A DNA stretch of 64,000 nt from the NCBI RefSeq assembly GCF_009496535.1, contig NZ_WIDL01000018.1:1-64000 (forward strand). The letters run 5' to 3'. The notes beneath the pieces are model-generated. The model was not told the DNA's origin, made no database searches, and saw only the letters and a list, made by a program, of their open reading frames with translations. Both the position numbers and the translations under genes were made by a program. The DNA is from Stenotrophomonas sp. MYb238. GTDB taxonomy: Bacteria; Pseudomonadota; Gammaproteobacteria; Xanthomonadales; Xanthomonadaceae. Of the stretch, positions 46,403-56,936 are shown one piece after another. Numbering within the stretch: the stretch's first letter is position 1; each line of letters opens with the position of its first letter.

Positions 46403-47477
46403 ACTGGCCCGTTGGTTGCAGCAGCTGGACGACCTGTTCCGGCTGTTCAACTACCTCACCTTCCGCGGCATCCTCGCGGCGCTGACCGCGCTGGGCCTGT
46501 CGCTGTGGCTGGGGCCGGCCGCGATCCGCCGCCTGGCCCAGCTCAAGGGCGGCCAGCCGATCCGCAAGGACGGCCCGCAGTCGCACTTCTCCAAGGCCGG
46601 CACCCCGACCATGGGCGGCGGCCTGATCCTGCTGTCGGTGCTGATGGCGGTGCTGCTGTGGGGCGACCTGCGCAACCGCTATGTGTGGCTGGTGATGGCG
46701 GTGATGCTGTGCTTCGGCGCCATCGGCTGGTACGACGACTGGATCAAGATCGCAAAACGCGACCCCAACGGCCTGAAGTCGCGCTGGAAGTACCTGCTGC
46801 AGTCGATCTTCGGCCTCGGCGCCGGCCTGTTCCTGTTCTATACCGCCGACGTGCCGGCGGCGCTGACCCTGTACATCCCGATGTTCAAGGCCATCGCGCT
46901 GCCGCTGGCCGGGATCAGCTTCGTGGCCATCGCCTACTTCTGGATCGTCGGCTTCTCCAACGCGGTCAACCTGACCGACGGCCTGGACGGCCTGGCGATC
47001 ATGCCGACCGTGCTGGTCGCCTGCGCGCTGGGCGTGTTCGCCTACGCCTCGGGCAACGCGGTGTTCTCCAGCTACCTGCAGATCCCGCAGATTCCCGGCG
47101 CGGGCGAACTGGTCATCATCTGCGCGGCGATCGCCGGCGCCGGCCTGGGCTTTCTGTGGTTCAACACCTACCCGGCGATGGTGTTCATGGGCGACGTCGG
47201 CGCGCTGGCGTTGGGCGCGGTGCTGGGCACCATCGCGGTGATCGTGCGCCAGGAACTGGTGCTGGTGGTGATGGGCGGCGTGTTCGTGATCGAGACGCTG
47301 TCGGTGATGATCCAGGTGGCCAGCTTCAAGCTGACCGGCAAGCGCGTGTTCCGCATGGCGCCGATCCACCACCACTTCGAACTCAAGGGCTGGCCCGAGC
47401 CGCGGGTGATCGTGCGTTTCTGGATCATCTCGGTGGTGCTGGTGCTGATCGGCCTGGCGACGCTGAAGGTGCGCTGA
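46392..47477 (+). CDS. mraY: Phospho-N-acetylmuramoyl-pentapeptide-transferase
   Basis: 361-residue polytopic inner-membrane enzyme that forms lipid I from UDP-MurNAc-pentapeptide and undecaprenyl phosphate. Ten hydrophobic segments; motifs [12 protein letters not shown] (as AGTPTMGGG), [24 protein letters not shown] (catalytic Asp region) and [14 protein letters not shown]. Followed directly by ftsW: murD, the usual neighbour, is absent. Confidence 0.97.
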   Translation: MLLELARWLQQLDDLFRLFNYLTFRGILAALTALGLSLWLGPAAIRRLAQLKGGQPIRKDGPQSHFSKAGTPTMGGGLILLSVLMAVLLWGDLRNRYVWLVMAVMLCFGAIGWYDDWIKIAKRDPNGLKSRWKYLLQSIFGLGAGLFLFYTADVPAALTLYIPMFKAIALPLAGISFVAIAYFWIVGFSNAVNLTDGLDGLAIMPTVLVACALGVFAYASGNAVFSSYLQIPQIPGAGELVIICAAIAGAGLGFLWFNTYPAMVFMGDVGALALGAVLGTIAVIVRQELVLVVMGGVFVIETLSVMIQVASFKLTGKRVFRMAPIHHHFELKGWPEPRVIVRFWIISVVLVLIGLATLKVR

Positions 47478-48784
47478 TGGACGAGACCGCGCGCCAGGCA
47501 ACCCGGCTCGAAGCGATCGGCGGCCACTACGACAAGTGGCTGCTGGGCGCGGCCGTGGCGCTGGCGTCGCTGGGCATCGTGATGGTGGCGTCCAGCTCCA
47601 TCGCGCTGACCCAGAGCCCGTTCTACTACCTGACCCGCCACCTGGTGTTCATCGGCATCGGCCTGGCGCTGGCGGCGGTGGCCATGCGCGTGGAACTGCG
47701 CGAGGTCGAGAAGTACAACCACCTGCTGCTGCTGGGCTGCTTCGCGCTGCTGGTGGTGGTGTTCGTGCCCGGCCTGGGCAGCACCGTCAACGGCGCGCGC
47801 CGCTGGATCAACCTGGGCGTGGCCAAGTTCCAGACGGTCGAAGCGGTGAAGGTGCTGTACATCGTCTGGCTGTCCAGCTACCTGGTGCGCTTCCGCGACG
47901 AGGTCAACGCCACCTGGCAGGCGATGCTCAAGCCGGTGGGCGTGGTCGGCGTACTGGTCGTCCTGTTGCTGCTGCAGCCGGACTTCGGTTCGTCGATGCT
48001 GCTGCTGGGCATCACCACCTGCATGCTGGTGCTGGGCGGCGCGCAGCTCAAGCGCATCATCCTGCCGGTGCTGCTGATGCTGCCGGCGCTGGTGCTGCTG
48101 GTGATCTTCGAGCCGTACCGCATGCGCCGCGTCACCTCGTTCATGGACCCGTGGGAAGACCAGCTGGGCTCGGGCTACCAGCTGTCCAACGCGCTGATGG
48201 CGATCGGCCGCGGCGAATGGACCGGCGTGGGCCTGGGCGCATCGATCCAGAAGCTCAACTACCTGCCCGAGTCGCATACCGACTTCATCTTCTCGGTGAT
48301 CGCCGAGGAGCTGGGTTTCGCCGGCGTGTGCACCATCATCGCGCTGTATGCGCTGCTGGTCGGGCGCGCGTTCTGGCTGGGCATGCGCTGCATCGAGATG
48401 CGCCGCCATTTCTCCGGCTACATCGCCTTCGGCGTCGGCCTGTGGATCGGCCTGCAGACCTTCGTCTCGATCGGCGTGAACCTGGGCATGCTGCCGACCA
48501 AGGGGCTGACCCTGCCGCTGATTTCCTCGGGCGGCTCCAGCGTGATGATGACCTGCGTGGCGATCGGCGTGCTGCTGCGCGTGTCGTGGGAATACAACCG
48601 CGCGGTGCGCCGCCAGGAAGTGCGCGAGGACGCCGACGTGGCCGATGCGCCGGCCGTCGATGCGGCGCAGCCGGTCGAGCCGGCCACCGCCACCGCGATC
48701 GCCGCGGCCATGCGGACCGGCGCCGCGCGCGGCACCAGCCGCATGCAGCAGCGGGTCGAGCCCACCTTCGGGAGGATCGCATGA
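47477..48784 (+). CDS. ftsW: SEDS peptidoglycan glycosyltransferase FtsW
   Basis: 435 residues, about ten membrane segments; septal peptidoglycan polymerase partner of FtsI. Motifs: [43 protein letters not shown] (conserved Asp), [18 protein letters not shown] and [19 protein letters not shown] overlap with mraY. The cytoplasmic tail of about 60 residues is Ala/Thr-rich. Confidence 0.96.
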   Translation: MDETARQATRLEAIGGHYDKWLLGAAVALASLGIVMVASSSIALTQSPFYYLTRHLVFIGIGLALAAVAMRVELREVEKYNHLLLLGCFALLVVVFVPGLGSTVNGARRWINLGVAKFQTVEAVKVLYIVWLSSYLVRFRDEVNATWQAMLKPVGVVGVLVVLLLLQPDFGSSMLLLGITTCMLVLGGAQLKRIILPVLLMLPALVLLVIFEPYRMRRVTSFMDPWEDQLGSGYQLSNALMAIGRGEWTGVGLGASIQKLNYLPESHTDFIFSVIAEELGFAGVCTIIALYALLVGRAFWLGMRCIEMRRHFSGYIAFGVGLWIGLQTFVSIGVNLGMLPTKGLTLPLISSGGSSVMMTCVAIGVLLRVSWEYNRAVRRQEVREDADVADAPAVDAAQPVEPATATAIAAAMRTGAARGTSRMQQRVEPTFGRIA

Positions 48785-50094
48785 TGGCGACTCCCTCGCA
48801 GAAGCCGGTACATCCCCACGCTGGGACGCAACAGGAAAGCGCCGCCAGGCCGGACGGCGACGCGCGCCCGGTGCTGATCATGGCCGGCGGCACCGGCGGC
48901 CACATCTTCCCGGGGCTGGCGGTGGCCAGGGTGCTGCGCGCGCGTGGCATCCCGGTGACCTGGCTCGGCGCCGACGGCGCGATGGAAACCCGGCTGGTGC
49001 CGCAGCACGGCATCCACATCGACACGCTGGCCATCTCCGGACTGCGCGGCAAGGGCAAGCTGGCGTTGCTGGGCGCGCCGCTGCGGGTGCTGCGCGCGAT
49101 CCGCGCGGCCGGCTTCATCCTGCGCGAGCGCAACCCGCGCGCGGTGGTGGCCTTCGGCGGCTTCGCCTCCGGTCCCGGTGGCATGGCCGCGCGCCTGCAC
49201 GGTTTCCCGCTGCTGGTGCACGAACAGAACCGCGCCCCGGGCATGACCAACCGCATCCTGTCGCACTTCGCGCGGCGCCTGCTGACCGGTTTCCCGGGCA
49301 GCTTCGCCGACGCCCGCGAAGAGGCGGTCGGCAACCCGGTGCGCGCCGAGATCGCCGCGCTGCCGGCGCCGGAACAGCGCCTGGCCGGCCGCGATGGCCC
49401 GATGCGGCTGCTGGTGCTGGGCGGCAGCCAGGGCGCACGCGCGCTCAACAACGCCGTGCCCCGGGCGCTGGCCGCGCTGGGCGGCGGCGTCGCCATCGAG
49501 GTCTGGCACCAGTGCGGCGAGAAGCTGCAGGACGAAGCGCGGCAGGCCTACCGCGAGGCCGGCGTCGAAGGCCGCGTCGACGCCTTCATCCAGGACATGG
49601 CCGCGGCCTATGCCTGGGCCGATCTGGTGGTATGTCGCTCCGGCGCCTCCACCCTGGCCGAACTGTGCGCGGTGGGCATCGGCAGCGTGCTGGTGCCGTT
49701 CGCCGCGGCGGTGGACGACCACCAGACCCGCAACGCCGACTACTTGGTCGAGCGCGGCGCCGCCGAACTGCTCAGGCAGGACGACGCGCTGGCCACCAAC
49801 CTGGAAGGCGTGCTGCGCGCGCTCGCCCACGCTCCGGCCCGACGCATGCAGATGGCGCAGGCCGCGCGTGCGCTGGCCAGGGTCGATGCGGCCGAACGCA
49901 TCGCCGACATCATCCTGGAAGAAGCGGGGAACGGGGAATCGGGAACCGGGAACGGCCGCAGACAGGACAACCAGCAGGAACACACACCGATGCATCCACA
50001 AAAGGGCGTGAACCGGATTGCCGGCGGCGCGCAGCGTTCTCCCGTTTCCGTTCCCGGCTTCCCCGTTGCCGGCTCCAGCGGAGACCGCGCATGA
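48781..50094 (+). CDS. murG: UDP-GlcNAc--undecaprenyl-PP-MurNAc-pentapeptide GlcNAc transferase
   Basis: 437 residues; peripheral membrane GT28 that makes lipid II. Motifs: [42 protein letters not shown] and [15 protein letters not shown]. The core ends near [10 protein letters not shown]; about 60 further residues ([20 protein letters not shown] ... VAGSSGDRA) are not part of the family and are encoded by two G/C-rich repeat strings and the sequence between them. An N-terminal extension of about 28 residues precedes the first motif. ATG overlaps ftsW; stop overlaps murC. Confidence 0.96.
   Translation: MMATPSQKPVHPHAGTQQESAARPDGDARPVLIMAGGTGGHIFPGLAVARVLRARGIPVTWLGADGAMETRLVPQHGIHIDTLAISGLRGKGKLALLGAPLRVLRAIRAAGFILRERNPRAVVAFGGFASGPGGMAARLHGFPLLVHEQNRAPGMTNRILSHFARRLLTGFPGSFADAREEAVGNPVRAEIAALPAPEQRLAGRDGPMRLLVLGGSQGARALNNAVPRALAALGGGVAIEVWHQCGEKLQDEARQAYREAGVEGRVDAFIQDMAAAYAWADLVVCRSGASTLAELCAVGIGSVLVPFAAAVDDHQTRNADYLVERGAAELLRQDDALATNLEGVLRALAHAPARRMQMAQAARALARVDAAERIADIILEEAGNGESGTGNGRRQDNQQEHTPMHPQKGVNRIAGGAQRSPVSVPGFPVAGSSGDRA
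49919..49962 (+). repeat. G-rich string in the 3' part of murG
   Basis: AAGCGGGGAACGGGGAATCG, then GGAACCGGGAACGG: the clearest GGGAACGGGGAA-type string in the window. It marks the point where MurG homology ends. Confidence 0.75.
50037..50075 (+). repeat. C-rich string at the end of murG
   Basis: TTCTCCCGTTTCCGTTCCCG followed by GCTTCCCCGTTGCC: opposite orientation to the string at 49919-49962, so the two flank the 75-base murG extension as an inverted pair, just before murC. Confidence 0.65.
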
Positions 50095-51527
50095 TCCGTC
50101 GCCTCCACGACACCACCGACCTGGTCCGCGCCTTCCCGCGCGTGCATTTCGTCGGCATCGGCGGTACCGGCATGAGCGGCATCGCCGAGGTGATGCTGAC
50201 CCTGGGCTACGAGGTCTCCGGCTCGGACAACGCCGACAACGCCGCCACCCGCCGCCTGGCGCGGCTGGGCGCGCGGGTGATGCGCGGGCACTCGGCCGCC
50301 AACGTGCTCGGCACCGACTGCGTGGTGGTGTCCAGCGCGATCCGCGAGGACAACCCCGAGCTGATGGAGGCGCGCAGCCAGCGCATCCCGATCATGCCGC
50401 GCGCGGCGATGCTGGCCGAGCTGATGCGCTTCCGCCGCGGCATCGCCGTGGCCGGCACGCACGGCAAGACCACCACCACCTCGCTGACCGCCGCGGTGCT
50501 CAGCGAAGGCGGGCTGGACCCGACCTTCGTGATCGGCGGGCAGCTGCTGGCCGCCGGCGCCAACGCCAAGCTCGGCGGCGGGCAGTGGCTGGTGGCCGAG
50601 GCCGACGAGAGCGACGGCAGCTTCCTGCGCCTGAACCCGCTGGTGGCGGTGATCACCAACATCGACGCCGACCACCTGGAGAACTACGGCAACGACTTCG
50701 CCCGCGTGCAGGAGGCGTTCGCCGAGTTCCTGCAGCGCCTGCCGTTCTACGGCCTGGCGGTGCTGTGCATCGACGATGCGGAAGTGGCCGCGCTGGCCAC
50801 GCAGACCCCGCGCCACGTCATGACCTACGGCATGAACGGCAGCGCCGACGTGCGCGCCGAGGACGTGGAACAGGACGGCGCGCGCATGCGCTTCACCCTG
50901 CGCCTGCCCGAGGGCAGCAGCGTACCGGTGACGCTGGCGCTGCCCGGCCGCCACAACGTGCTCAACGCGCTGGCCGCCGCCGCCATCGGCTGGCAGCTGG
51001 GCGTGGCACCGGAAACGATCGCCGCCGCGCTGGAGAAGTTCGAAGGCGTGGGCCGCCGCTTCAACGATCTGGGCATCGTCACCACCGTCAAGGGCGCGAA
51101 GGTGCGGCTCATCGACGACTACGGCCACCATCCGCGCGAACTGGCCGCGGTGTTCGCCGCCGCCCGCGGCGGCTGGCCGAGCCAGCGGCTGGTGGTGGCG
51201 TTCCAGCCGCACCGCTACAGCCGCACCCGCGACCAGTTCGACGCGTTCGCCGCGGTGCTGTCGGAAGTGGACGCACTCGTGCTCAGCGAGGTCTACCCAG
51301 CCGGCGAGGCGCCGATCCCGGGTGCGGATTCGAAGTCGCTGGCGCGCGCGATCCGTGCGCGCGGCCGCAGCGAACCGGTCGTGGTCGGCCACGCCCACGA
51401 CCTGGTGTCGGTGCTGCCGGACGTGCTGCGCGATGGCGACCTGCTGCTGATGATGGGCGCCGGCGACATCGGCCACGTCGCCCAGCAGATCGCCACCGGC
51501 GGCTTCCAGGAGGCGCGGGACGAATGA
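50091..51527 (+). CDS. murC: UDP-N-acetylmuramate--L-alanine ligase
   Basis: 478 residues. Adds L-Ala to UDP-MurNAc. Motifs: [18 protein letters not shown] (Rossmann-like N-domain), [18 protein letters not shown] (ATP loop), [24 protein letters not shown] and [15 protein letters not shown] overlap with murG; its stop overlaps the ATG of a 35-codon ORF that leads to ftsQ. In most dcw clusters murB and/or ddl follow; neither is here. Confidence 0.97.
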   Translation: MIRRLHDTTDLVRAFPRVHFVGIGGTGMSGIAEVMLTLGYEVSGSDNADNAATRRLARLGARVMRGHSAANVLGTDCVVVSSAIREDNPELMEARSQRIPIMPRAAMLAELMRFRRGIAVAGTHGKTTTTSLTAAVLSEGGLDPTFVIGGQLLAAGANAKLGGGQWLVAEADESDGSFLRLNPLVAVITNIDADHLENYGNDFARVQEAFAEFLQRLPFYGLAVLCIDDAEVAALATQTPRHVMTYGMNGSADVRAEDVEQDGARMRFTLRLPEGSSVPVTLALPGRHNVLNALAAAAIGWQLGVAPETIAAALEKFEGVGRRFNDLGIVTTVKGAKVRLIDDYGHHPRELAAVFAAARGGWPSQRLVVAFQPHRYSRTRDQFDAFAAVLSEVDALVLSEVYPAGEAPIPGADSKSLARAIRARGRSEPVVVGHAHDLVSVLPDVLRDGDLLLMMGAGDIGHVAQQIATGGFQEARDE

Positions 51528-51631
51528 CGGCCTGCCTGCTTCCGCTGGCGCGCACCGCGACCATGGCCGATGCCGGCCGTGGCGCGGCGCCGTGGTGCGG
51601 AGCCGGCCGGGCGCAGGGGAGGCGCGCATGA
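51524..51631 (+). CDS. Possible 35-codon bridging ORF between murC and ftsQ
   Basis: ATG 51524 overlaps the murC stop (ATGA) and its TGA (51629-51631) overlaps the ftsQ ATG (ATGA again). The product ([20 protein letters not shown]...) has no recognisable similarity. The position is that of ddl in other dcw clusters, so this may be a deletion scar that keeps translational coupling. It could also be chance. Confidence 0.4.
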   Translation: MTACLLPLARTATMADAGRGAAPWCGAGRAQGRRA

Positions 51632-52356
51632 GCGCGCTGCTGCGCATCCTCGCCTGGCTGCTGGCCATCGCCCTGGTGGCGCTGCCGGTGGTGGCCGTGC
51701 TCAACGGCTGGGTCGGCGCTGAGCGCTGGCCGCTGGCCAAGCTGCGCGTGCACGGCGAGTTCAAGCGCGTGCCCGGCGAGGATCTGCGCAAGGCGCTGCT
51801 GCCGTATGCGCGCGCCGGCTACTTCGCGGTGAGGCTGCAGGACGCGCAGCACGCGGTGGAGCAGCTGCCGTGGGTGGAAAGCGCGCGGGTGCGCAAGCAG
51901 TGGCCGGACGTGCTGGAAGTCAGCGTGGTCGAGCACCGCCCGTTCGCGCGCTGGGGCAAGGACCGGCTGCTGTCCGAGCAGGGCCGCCTTTTCGCCACGC
52001 CGCACGGCCTGGAGGACGCGCCGCTGCCCGAGCTCGACGGCCCGGACAGCAAGACCGCCGAAGTGGTCGAGCTCTACAACGATTCGCGCGCGCTGTTCGC
52101 CCCGGTGGGCATGGACGTGCGCGCGCTGACGATGGACGCGCGCGGCAGCTGGTCGCTGGCGCTGGACAACGGTACCGAGGTCGTCGTCGGCCGCGACGAC
52201 GCGCGCTCGCGGCTGGGCCGCTTCGTGCGCGTGCTGCCGCAGCTCACGCGCACCCAGGTGCCGATCGTGCGCGCCGACCTCCGCTACACCAACGGTTTCA
52301 CGCTGAGCTGGGGAACCCCGCCGCCGGCAGCAAAGCAGACGCAGGACAGGACATGA
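51628..52356 (+). CDS. ftsQ: Cell division protein FtsQ
   Basis: 242-residue bitopic protein of the FtsQLB complex: short cytoplasmic N-terminus, one membrane helix (LLRILAWLLAIALVALPVVAV, residues about 4-24), POTRA domain (LAKLRVHGEFKRVPGEDLRK ... WVESARVRKQWPDVLEVSVVEHRP) and a beta domain. ATG 51628 has GGGGAGG upstream, a strong start, and replaces the longer frame from 51592. Stop overlaps ftsA. Confidence 0.94.
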   Translation: MSALLRILAWLLAIALVALPVVAVLNGWVGAERWPLAKLRVHGEFKRVPGEDLRKALLPYARAGYFAVRLQDAQHAVEQLPWVESARVRKQWPDVLEVSVVEHRPFARWGKDRLLSEQGRLFATPHGLEDAPLPELDGPDSKTAEVVELYNDSRALFAPVGMDVRALTMDARGSWSLALDNGTEVVVGRDDARSRLGRFVRVLPQLTRTQVPIVRADLRYTNGFTLSWGTPPPAAKQTQDRT

Positions 52357-53588
52357 ATCGCAAGGGTGACAAATCGCTGATCGTCGGCCTCGACATCGGC
52401 ACCTCCAAGGTGGTGGCGCTGGTGGGCGAGTACTCGCCGGGCAGCCCGATCGAGGTGATCGGCATCGGCTCGCACGAATCGCGCGGGCTCAAGCGCGGCG
52501 TGGTGGTGGACATCGAATCGACGGTGCAGTCGATCCAGCGCGCCATCGAGGAGGCCGAGCTGATGGCCGGCTGCGAGATCCGTTCGGTCTACGCCTCGAT
52601 CTCCGGCAACCACGTGCAGTGCCGCAACTCACAGGGCATCACCCCGATCCGCGAGGGCGAGGTGACCTGGGGCGACCTGGACCGCGTGCTGGAAGCGGCC
52701 AAGGCGGTGGCGATCCCGGCCGACCAGAAGATCCTGCACGCGATCCCGCGCGAGTACGTGCTGGACGATTCGCAGGAAGGCATCCGCAACCCGGTCGGCA
52801 TGACCGGCGTGCGCCTGGAGGTGCACGCGCACCTGGTGGTGTGCGCGCAGTCGGCCGCGGCCAACATCAGCAAGTGCGTGCAGCGCTGCGGCCTGCAGGT
52901 CGACGACCTGGTGCTGTCTTCGCTGGCCTCGTCGGTGGCGGTGCTGACCGCCGACGAGCGCGAGCTGGGCGTGGTGATGGTGGACATCGGCGCCGGCACC
53001 ACCGACATCGCGGTGTTCGTGCAGGGCGCGATCTGCCACACCGCCTCGCTGCCGATCGCCGGCGACCACGTCACCAACGACATCGCGCACATGCTGCGCA
53101 CGCCGACCCCGGAAGCCGAGCAGATCAAGGTGCGCTACGCCTGCGCGCTGGCGCAGCTGGCCACCGCCGAGGAAAGCATCCAGGTGCCGTCGGTCGGCGA
53201 CCGCCCGCCGCGGCGCATGCCGCGCGCCTCGCTGGCGCAGGCGGTGCAGGGCCGCTACGAGGAAATCTTCGAGATGGTGCAGGCCGAACTGCGCCGCTCC
53301 GGCTTCGAGGAGATGGTGCGCGCCGGCATGGTGCTCACCGGCGGCGCCTCGAAGATGGAAGGCGTGGTCGAACTGGCCGAGGAAATGCTGCAGATGCCGG
53401 TGCGCGTGGGCATCCCGCAGCACGTCACCGGCCTGGGCGAGGTGGTGGGCAATCCGGTGCACGCCACCGGCGTCGGCCTGCTGCTGATGGGCAGCCAGAT
53501 CGAGCATCCGCGGCGTCCGTCGCTGCCCACAGGGCGCGCCGGCACGCTGTTCAACAAATTGAAGAACTGGTTCCGCGGCGAATTCTGA
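52353..53588 (+). CDS. ftsA: Cell division protein FtsA
   Basis: 411-residue actin-like ATPase that tethers FtsZ to the membrane. ATP-binding motifs GLDIGTSKVVALVGE, VDIGAGTTDIAVF and GMVLTGGASKMEG. C-terminal amphipathic helix LFNKLKNWFRGEF is the membrane-targeting sequence. ATGA overlap with ftsQ. Confidence 0.97.
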   Translation: MNRKGDKSLIVGLDIGTSKVVALVGEYSPGSPIEVIGIGSHESRGLKRGVVVDIESTVQSIQRAIEEAELMAGCEIRSVYASISGNHVQCRNSQGITPIREGEVTWGDLDRVLEAAKAVAIPADQKILHAIPREYVLDDSQEGIRNPVGMTGVRLEVHAHLVVCAQSAAANISKCVQRCGLQVDDLVLSSLASSVAVLTADERELGVVMVDIGAGTTDIAVFVQGAICHTASLPIAGDHVTNDIAHMLRTPTPEAEQIKVRYACALAQLATAEESIQVPSVGDRPPRRMPRASLAQAVQGRYEEIFEMVQAELRRSGFEEMVRAGMVLTGGASKMEGVVELAEEMLQMPVRVGIPQHVTGLGEVVGNPVHATGVGLLLMGSQIEHPRRPSLPTGRAGTLFNKLKNWFRGEF

Positions 53589-53764
53589 CGCGGGGCGGGT
53601 GGTGGCGCCGGTTCCGGCCGGCGGATTGAAGCAGAGCGGTATCTCCCGAGTGGCGTGGCCACGAAGGACTCCAACGACAACTGCCGCAACGGCGGCGCGG
53701 TACGGCAAGGGCAGGACGCCTGCGCGGCCACGCCAACGGAAGCGGTTATAACGAGGACATGGAC

Positions 53765-54994
53765 ATGGCACATTTCGAACTGATCGAGAAGATGGCACCC
53801 AACGCGGTGATCAAGGTGGTGGGCGTGGGCGGTGGCGGCGGCAACGCCGTGGCGCACATGGTCAACTCCAGCGTGGACGGCGTGGAATTCATCACCGCCA
53901 ACACCGACTCGCAGGCCATCAAGAACTGCGGCGCCAAGCTGCAGTTGCAGCTGGGCACCAACGTCACCAAGGGCCTGGGCGCCGGCGCCAACCCGGAAGT
54001 CGGCCGCCAGGCCGCGCTGGAAGACCGCGAGCGCATCATGGACGCCCTGCAGGGCGCGGACATGGTGTTCATCACCGCCGGCATGGGCGGCGGCACCGGT
54101 ACCGGCGCTGCGCCGGTGGTGGCGCAGCTGGCCAAGGAAATGGGCATCCTGACCGTGGCCGTGGTCACCAAGCCGTTCCCGTTCGAGGGCCGCCGCCGCA
54201 TGCAGGTGGCGCTCAAGGGCATCGAGGAACTGAGCCAGCACGTCGATTCGCTGATCACCATCCCCAACGAGAAGCTGATCACCGTGCTCGGCCGCAACGC
54301 CACCATGGTGCAGGCCTTCCGCGCCGCCAACGACGTGCTGCAGGGCGCGGTGCAGGGCATCGCCGACCTGATCGTGCGCCCGGGCCTGATCAACGTCGAC
54401 TTCGCCGACGTGCGCACCGTGATGTCGGAAATGGGCCTGGCGATGATGGGCACCGGCACCGCCCGCGGCGACGACCGCGCCCAGGCCGCCGCCGAGGCCG
54501 CCATCCAGAACCCGCTGCTGGACGACGTCAACCTGGCCGGCGCCAACGGCATCCTGGTCAACATCACCGCCGGCCCGGACTTCACCATGAGCGAGTTCGA
54601 CGAGATCGGCCGCACCATCGACGGCTTCGCCTCCGAGGACGCCACCGTCGTGGTCGGCACCGTGCTTGATCCGGACATGCAGGACGAAGTGCGCGTGACC
54701 GTGGTCGCCACCGGCCTGAACCGCGCCGCCGCCAAGAATGCGCAGCGCCCGGGCGAGCGTGCGCCGATCAAGCTGGTGCGCAATGCCACCACCGGCCAGG
54801 CCGAGTTCGGCGGCGACTACGAGAGCCCGGCAGATGCCGTGGCCAAGGCCGTGGGCAGCTCGCTGGGCATGGGCCTGCGCCGCCCGAGTTCGGACACCGT
54901 AGCCGCTTCGGCCCCGGCGGCCGCGCCGGCCGCGGCGGAACTGCCGAGCGACTACCTGGACATCCCGGCGTTCCTCCGTCGTCAGGCCGACTGA
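53765..54994 (+). CDS. ftsZ: Cell division protein FtsZ
   Basis: 409-residue tubulin-like GTPase forming the Z-ring. Motifs: [34 protein letters not shown] (GTP-binding tubulin signature), [11 protein letters not shown] with the T7-loop Asp, a variable Ala-rich linker and the conserved C-terminal peptide [14 protein letters not shown] that binds FtsA. ATG 53765 is preferred to 53759 because GAGGA lies at the right distance. 176 bases separate it from ftsA and may hold its own promoter. Confidence 0.97.
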   Translation: MAHFELIEKMAPNAVIKVVGVGGGGGNAVAHMVNSSVDGVEFITANTDSQAIKNCGAKLQLQLGTNVTKGLGAGANPEVGRQAALEDRERIMDALQGADMVFITAGMGGGTGTGAAPVVAQLAKEMGILTVAVVTKPFPFEGRRRMQVALKGIEELSQHVDSLITIPNEKLITVLGRNATMVQAFRAANDVLQGAVQGIADLIVRPGLINVDFADVRTVMSEMGLAMMGTGTARGDDRAQAAAEAAIQNPLLDDVNLAGANGILVNITAGPDFTMSEFDEIGRTIDGFASEDATVVVGTVLDPDMQDEVRVTVVATGLNRAAAKNAQRPGERAPIKLVRNATTGQAEFGGDYESPADAVAKAVGSSLGMGLRRPSSDTVAASAPAAAPAAAELPSDYLDIPAFLRRQAD

Positions 54995-55393
54995 TGCCGT
55001 CCTTGGCGGAACAGTCTCCCCTGCGGACGGGCCGGCCTGGCCATCCAAGGCCAGGCGCTGCGCTGCGCGCGAAGCGATGCTTCGCAAGCGCGCAGCCCGC
55101 CCTGCGCCGCCAGGCCGACTGACCGGCCGGCCGCCGTTTCGCCGGTCGCCCTCGAACGAGGGGCTGGCGGCGGACGGCAGGCGGGAACGTCGTGAGTTGT
55201 TGTAGACGCCGGGGTTGTCCTCCCCGGTGGCGGCATCCATGTCCTTGCTGCCGGGCCAGGATCGGCCCGGCGGCATCTTCGCCTCCCCGGAGGAGGCGGA
55301 GCCGGCGCCACGCGCCAAGGCGGGATGTTGATGCGTGTTATTCTTGTTTGGCTATGGCCGCGCTCCGGGCGGGCCCCTCCTGAACCTATTTCG
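54995..55393. other. Intergenic region between ftsZ and lpxC
   Basis: About 400 bases. The first 120 hold two hairpins (listed as a repeat). The rest is GC-rich without a credible gene. An extended -10 (TGTTATTCT, 55336-55344) about 50 bases before lpxC is the best promoter candidate. Confidence 0.5.
55035..55110 (+). repeat. Two-hairpin element, weak copy 3
   Basis: Hairpin GCCTGGCC-N6-GGCCAGGC (55035-55056), then a longer hairpin starting CTGCGCGCGAAGC with loop GAT (55063-55095), followed by CCCGCCCTGCG. The layout matches the elements near 36613-36768 and 60955-61105, but primary sequence similarity is limited. It could also act as the ftsZ terminator. Confidence 0.45.
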
Positions 55394-56305
55394 ATGATCC
55401 AGCAGCGCACTCTCAAGAACACGATCCGCGCCACCGGCGTCGGCCTGCACAGCGGCGACAAGGTCTACATGACCCTGCGCCCGGCGCCGATCGACCATGG
55501 CATCGTGTTCCGCCGCGTGGACCTGGACCCGGTGGTGGAAGTGCCGGCGCGCGCCGACCTGGTCACCGAGGTGACCCTGTGCACCGGCCTGACCTGCGAA
55601 GGCGCCAAGATCCAGACCGTCGAACACCTGATGTCGGCCATGGCCGGCCTGGGCGTGGACAACGCCATCGTCGAGCTGTCCTCGGCCGAGCTGCCGATCA
55701 TGGACGGTTCCTCCGGTCCGTTCGTGTTCCTGCTGCAGTCGGCCGGCATCGCCGAGCAGCCCGCGCCCAAGCGTTTCCTGCGCATCCTCAAGACCGTGGA
55801 AGTGCGCGACGGCGACAAGGTCGCCCGCTTCGAACCGCACGAAGGCTACCGGCTGGGCTTCACCATCCAGTTCGACCACCCGATGATCCCGGCCAAGCAG
55901 TCGCGCGTGGAGATCGATTTCTCCACCGCTGCCTACATCAAGGAAATCTCCCGCGCGCGCACCTTCGGCTTCATGCGCGACCTGGAGTATATGCGCGAGC
56001 GCAATCTCGGGCTGGGCGGCTCGATGGACAACGCCATCGTGCTGGACGAGTTCCGCGTGCTCAACGACGACGGTCTGCGCTACGCCGACGAGTTCGTGCG
56101 GCACAAGATCCTCGATGCGATCGGCGACCTGTACCTGGTCGGCGGCCCGGTGCTCGGCGCCTACGAAGGCTACAAATCCGGCCACGCGCTCAACAACAAA
56201 CTGGTCCGCGCGCTGCTGGCCGACGCCAGCGCCTGGGAGTGGGCCAGCTTCGATTCCCCGGCCGCCGCCGACCCCATCACCTACGGGGCAGTCGCCTACG
56301 CCTGA
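55394..56305 (+). CDS. lpxC: UDP-3-O-acyl-N-acetylglucosamine deacetylase
   Basis: 303 residues; zinc enzyme of the committed step of lipid A synthesis. N-terminus [19 protein letters not shown]; zinc ligands in [14 protein letters not shown] (first His) and [15 protein letters not shown] (second His and Asp); [19 protein letters not shown] 55394 matches the family start. Next to the dcw cluster, as in most gammaproteobacteria. Confidence 0.98.
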   Translation: MIQQRTLKNTIRATGVGLHSGDKVYMTLRPAPIDHGIVFRRVDLDPVVEVPARADLVTEVTLCTGLTCEGAKIQTVEHLMSAMAGLGVDNAIVELSSAELPIMDGSSGPFVFLLQSAGIAEQPAPKRFLRILKTVEVRDGDKVARFEPHEGYRLGFTIQFDHPMIPAKQSRVEIDFSTAAYIKEISRARTFGFMRDLEYMRERNLGLGGSMDNAIVLDEFRVLNDDGLRYADEFVRHKILDAIGDLYLVGGPVLGAYEGYKSGHALNNKLVRALLADASAWEWASFDSPAAADPITYGAVAYA

Positions 56306-56486
56306 ATGGGCGGTTCGCGGATAGGCGTAGACAAAATGTGAATCCAGGCGCCACTTCGGCCTGAATTTAACCTTTTTTTAACAAAACACTAACTCCTGCA
56401 CTGCAAGTCGCGGCTAGGATTCCTGCCGGCTTGGTGCTGGGAGTCCTTCGGGATGCCCGGACGCGGCGGAGGAACTCCCTCCGCAT

Positions 56487-56924
56487 TCAGGAACGGGTGC
56501 CCTTCACATCCGCCAGACAAGCCAGGGCGTCGCGCAGGCCTTTATGCGTGGCGTCCGTTACTGCGTGAGTGCTGCGCTGGTCGTTGCGCACCGGGGAGGG
56601 TGCAGGCGCGGTTGCAGTCTTGACGGTCACCCGGGTGGCCGCCAGCCCGATGGATCGGGCCGCGTCGAGCAGTTGGCCCTCGGCAAGCCTGACCTTGGCA
56701 TGCCAGACCGGCGACTCGACGAGAAAAACGAGGTGTTCGCCGTCCACATTGGCCAGCCGGCAACGGTTCGCCAGTGCAGGTGGCAGATGGGGGCGCAACT
56801 GCCGGTCCAGCGCGTCGAGCCAGAGGGCTCGCCGCAACGGATTTCCCGCTTTGTCCGCCATGACCGCTTCCAGCGCCTGCCTGGGCGCGGTGCGGGAACG
56901 AACGCTGGATTTCGGCTCAGACAT
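56487..56924 (-). CDS. DciA-like DUF721 protein
   Basis: 145 residues. DUF721 core: LDALDRQLRPHLPPALANRC, RLANVDGEHLVFLVESPVWHAKVRL. DciA proteins load or operate the replicative helicase DnaB in bacteria that lack DnaC, so this is the likely role. It is transcribed against lpxC and divergently from the M23 gene with only 12 bases between the start codons, so their promoters must overlap the opposite coding sequence. Confidence 0.85.
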   Translation of the reverse strand: MSEPKSSVRSRTAPRQALEAVMADKAGNPLRRALWLDALDRQLRPHLPPALANRCRLANVDGEHLVFLVESPVWHAKVRLAEGQLLDAARSIGLAATRVTVKTATAPAPSPVRNDQRSTHAVTDATHKGLRDALACLADVKGTRS

Positions 56925-56936
56925 AAGAATTCTTCG

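Noticed and set aside
53747-53752. TATAAC before ftsZ as a -10 element
   Set aside because: It overlaps the ftsZ ribosome-binding region, so a transcript from it would start inside or after the start codon.
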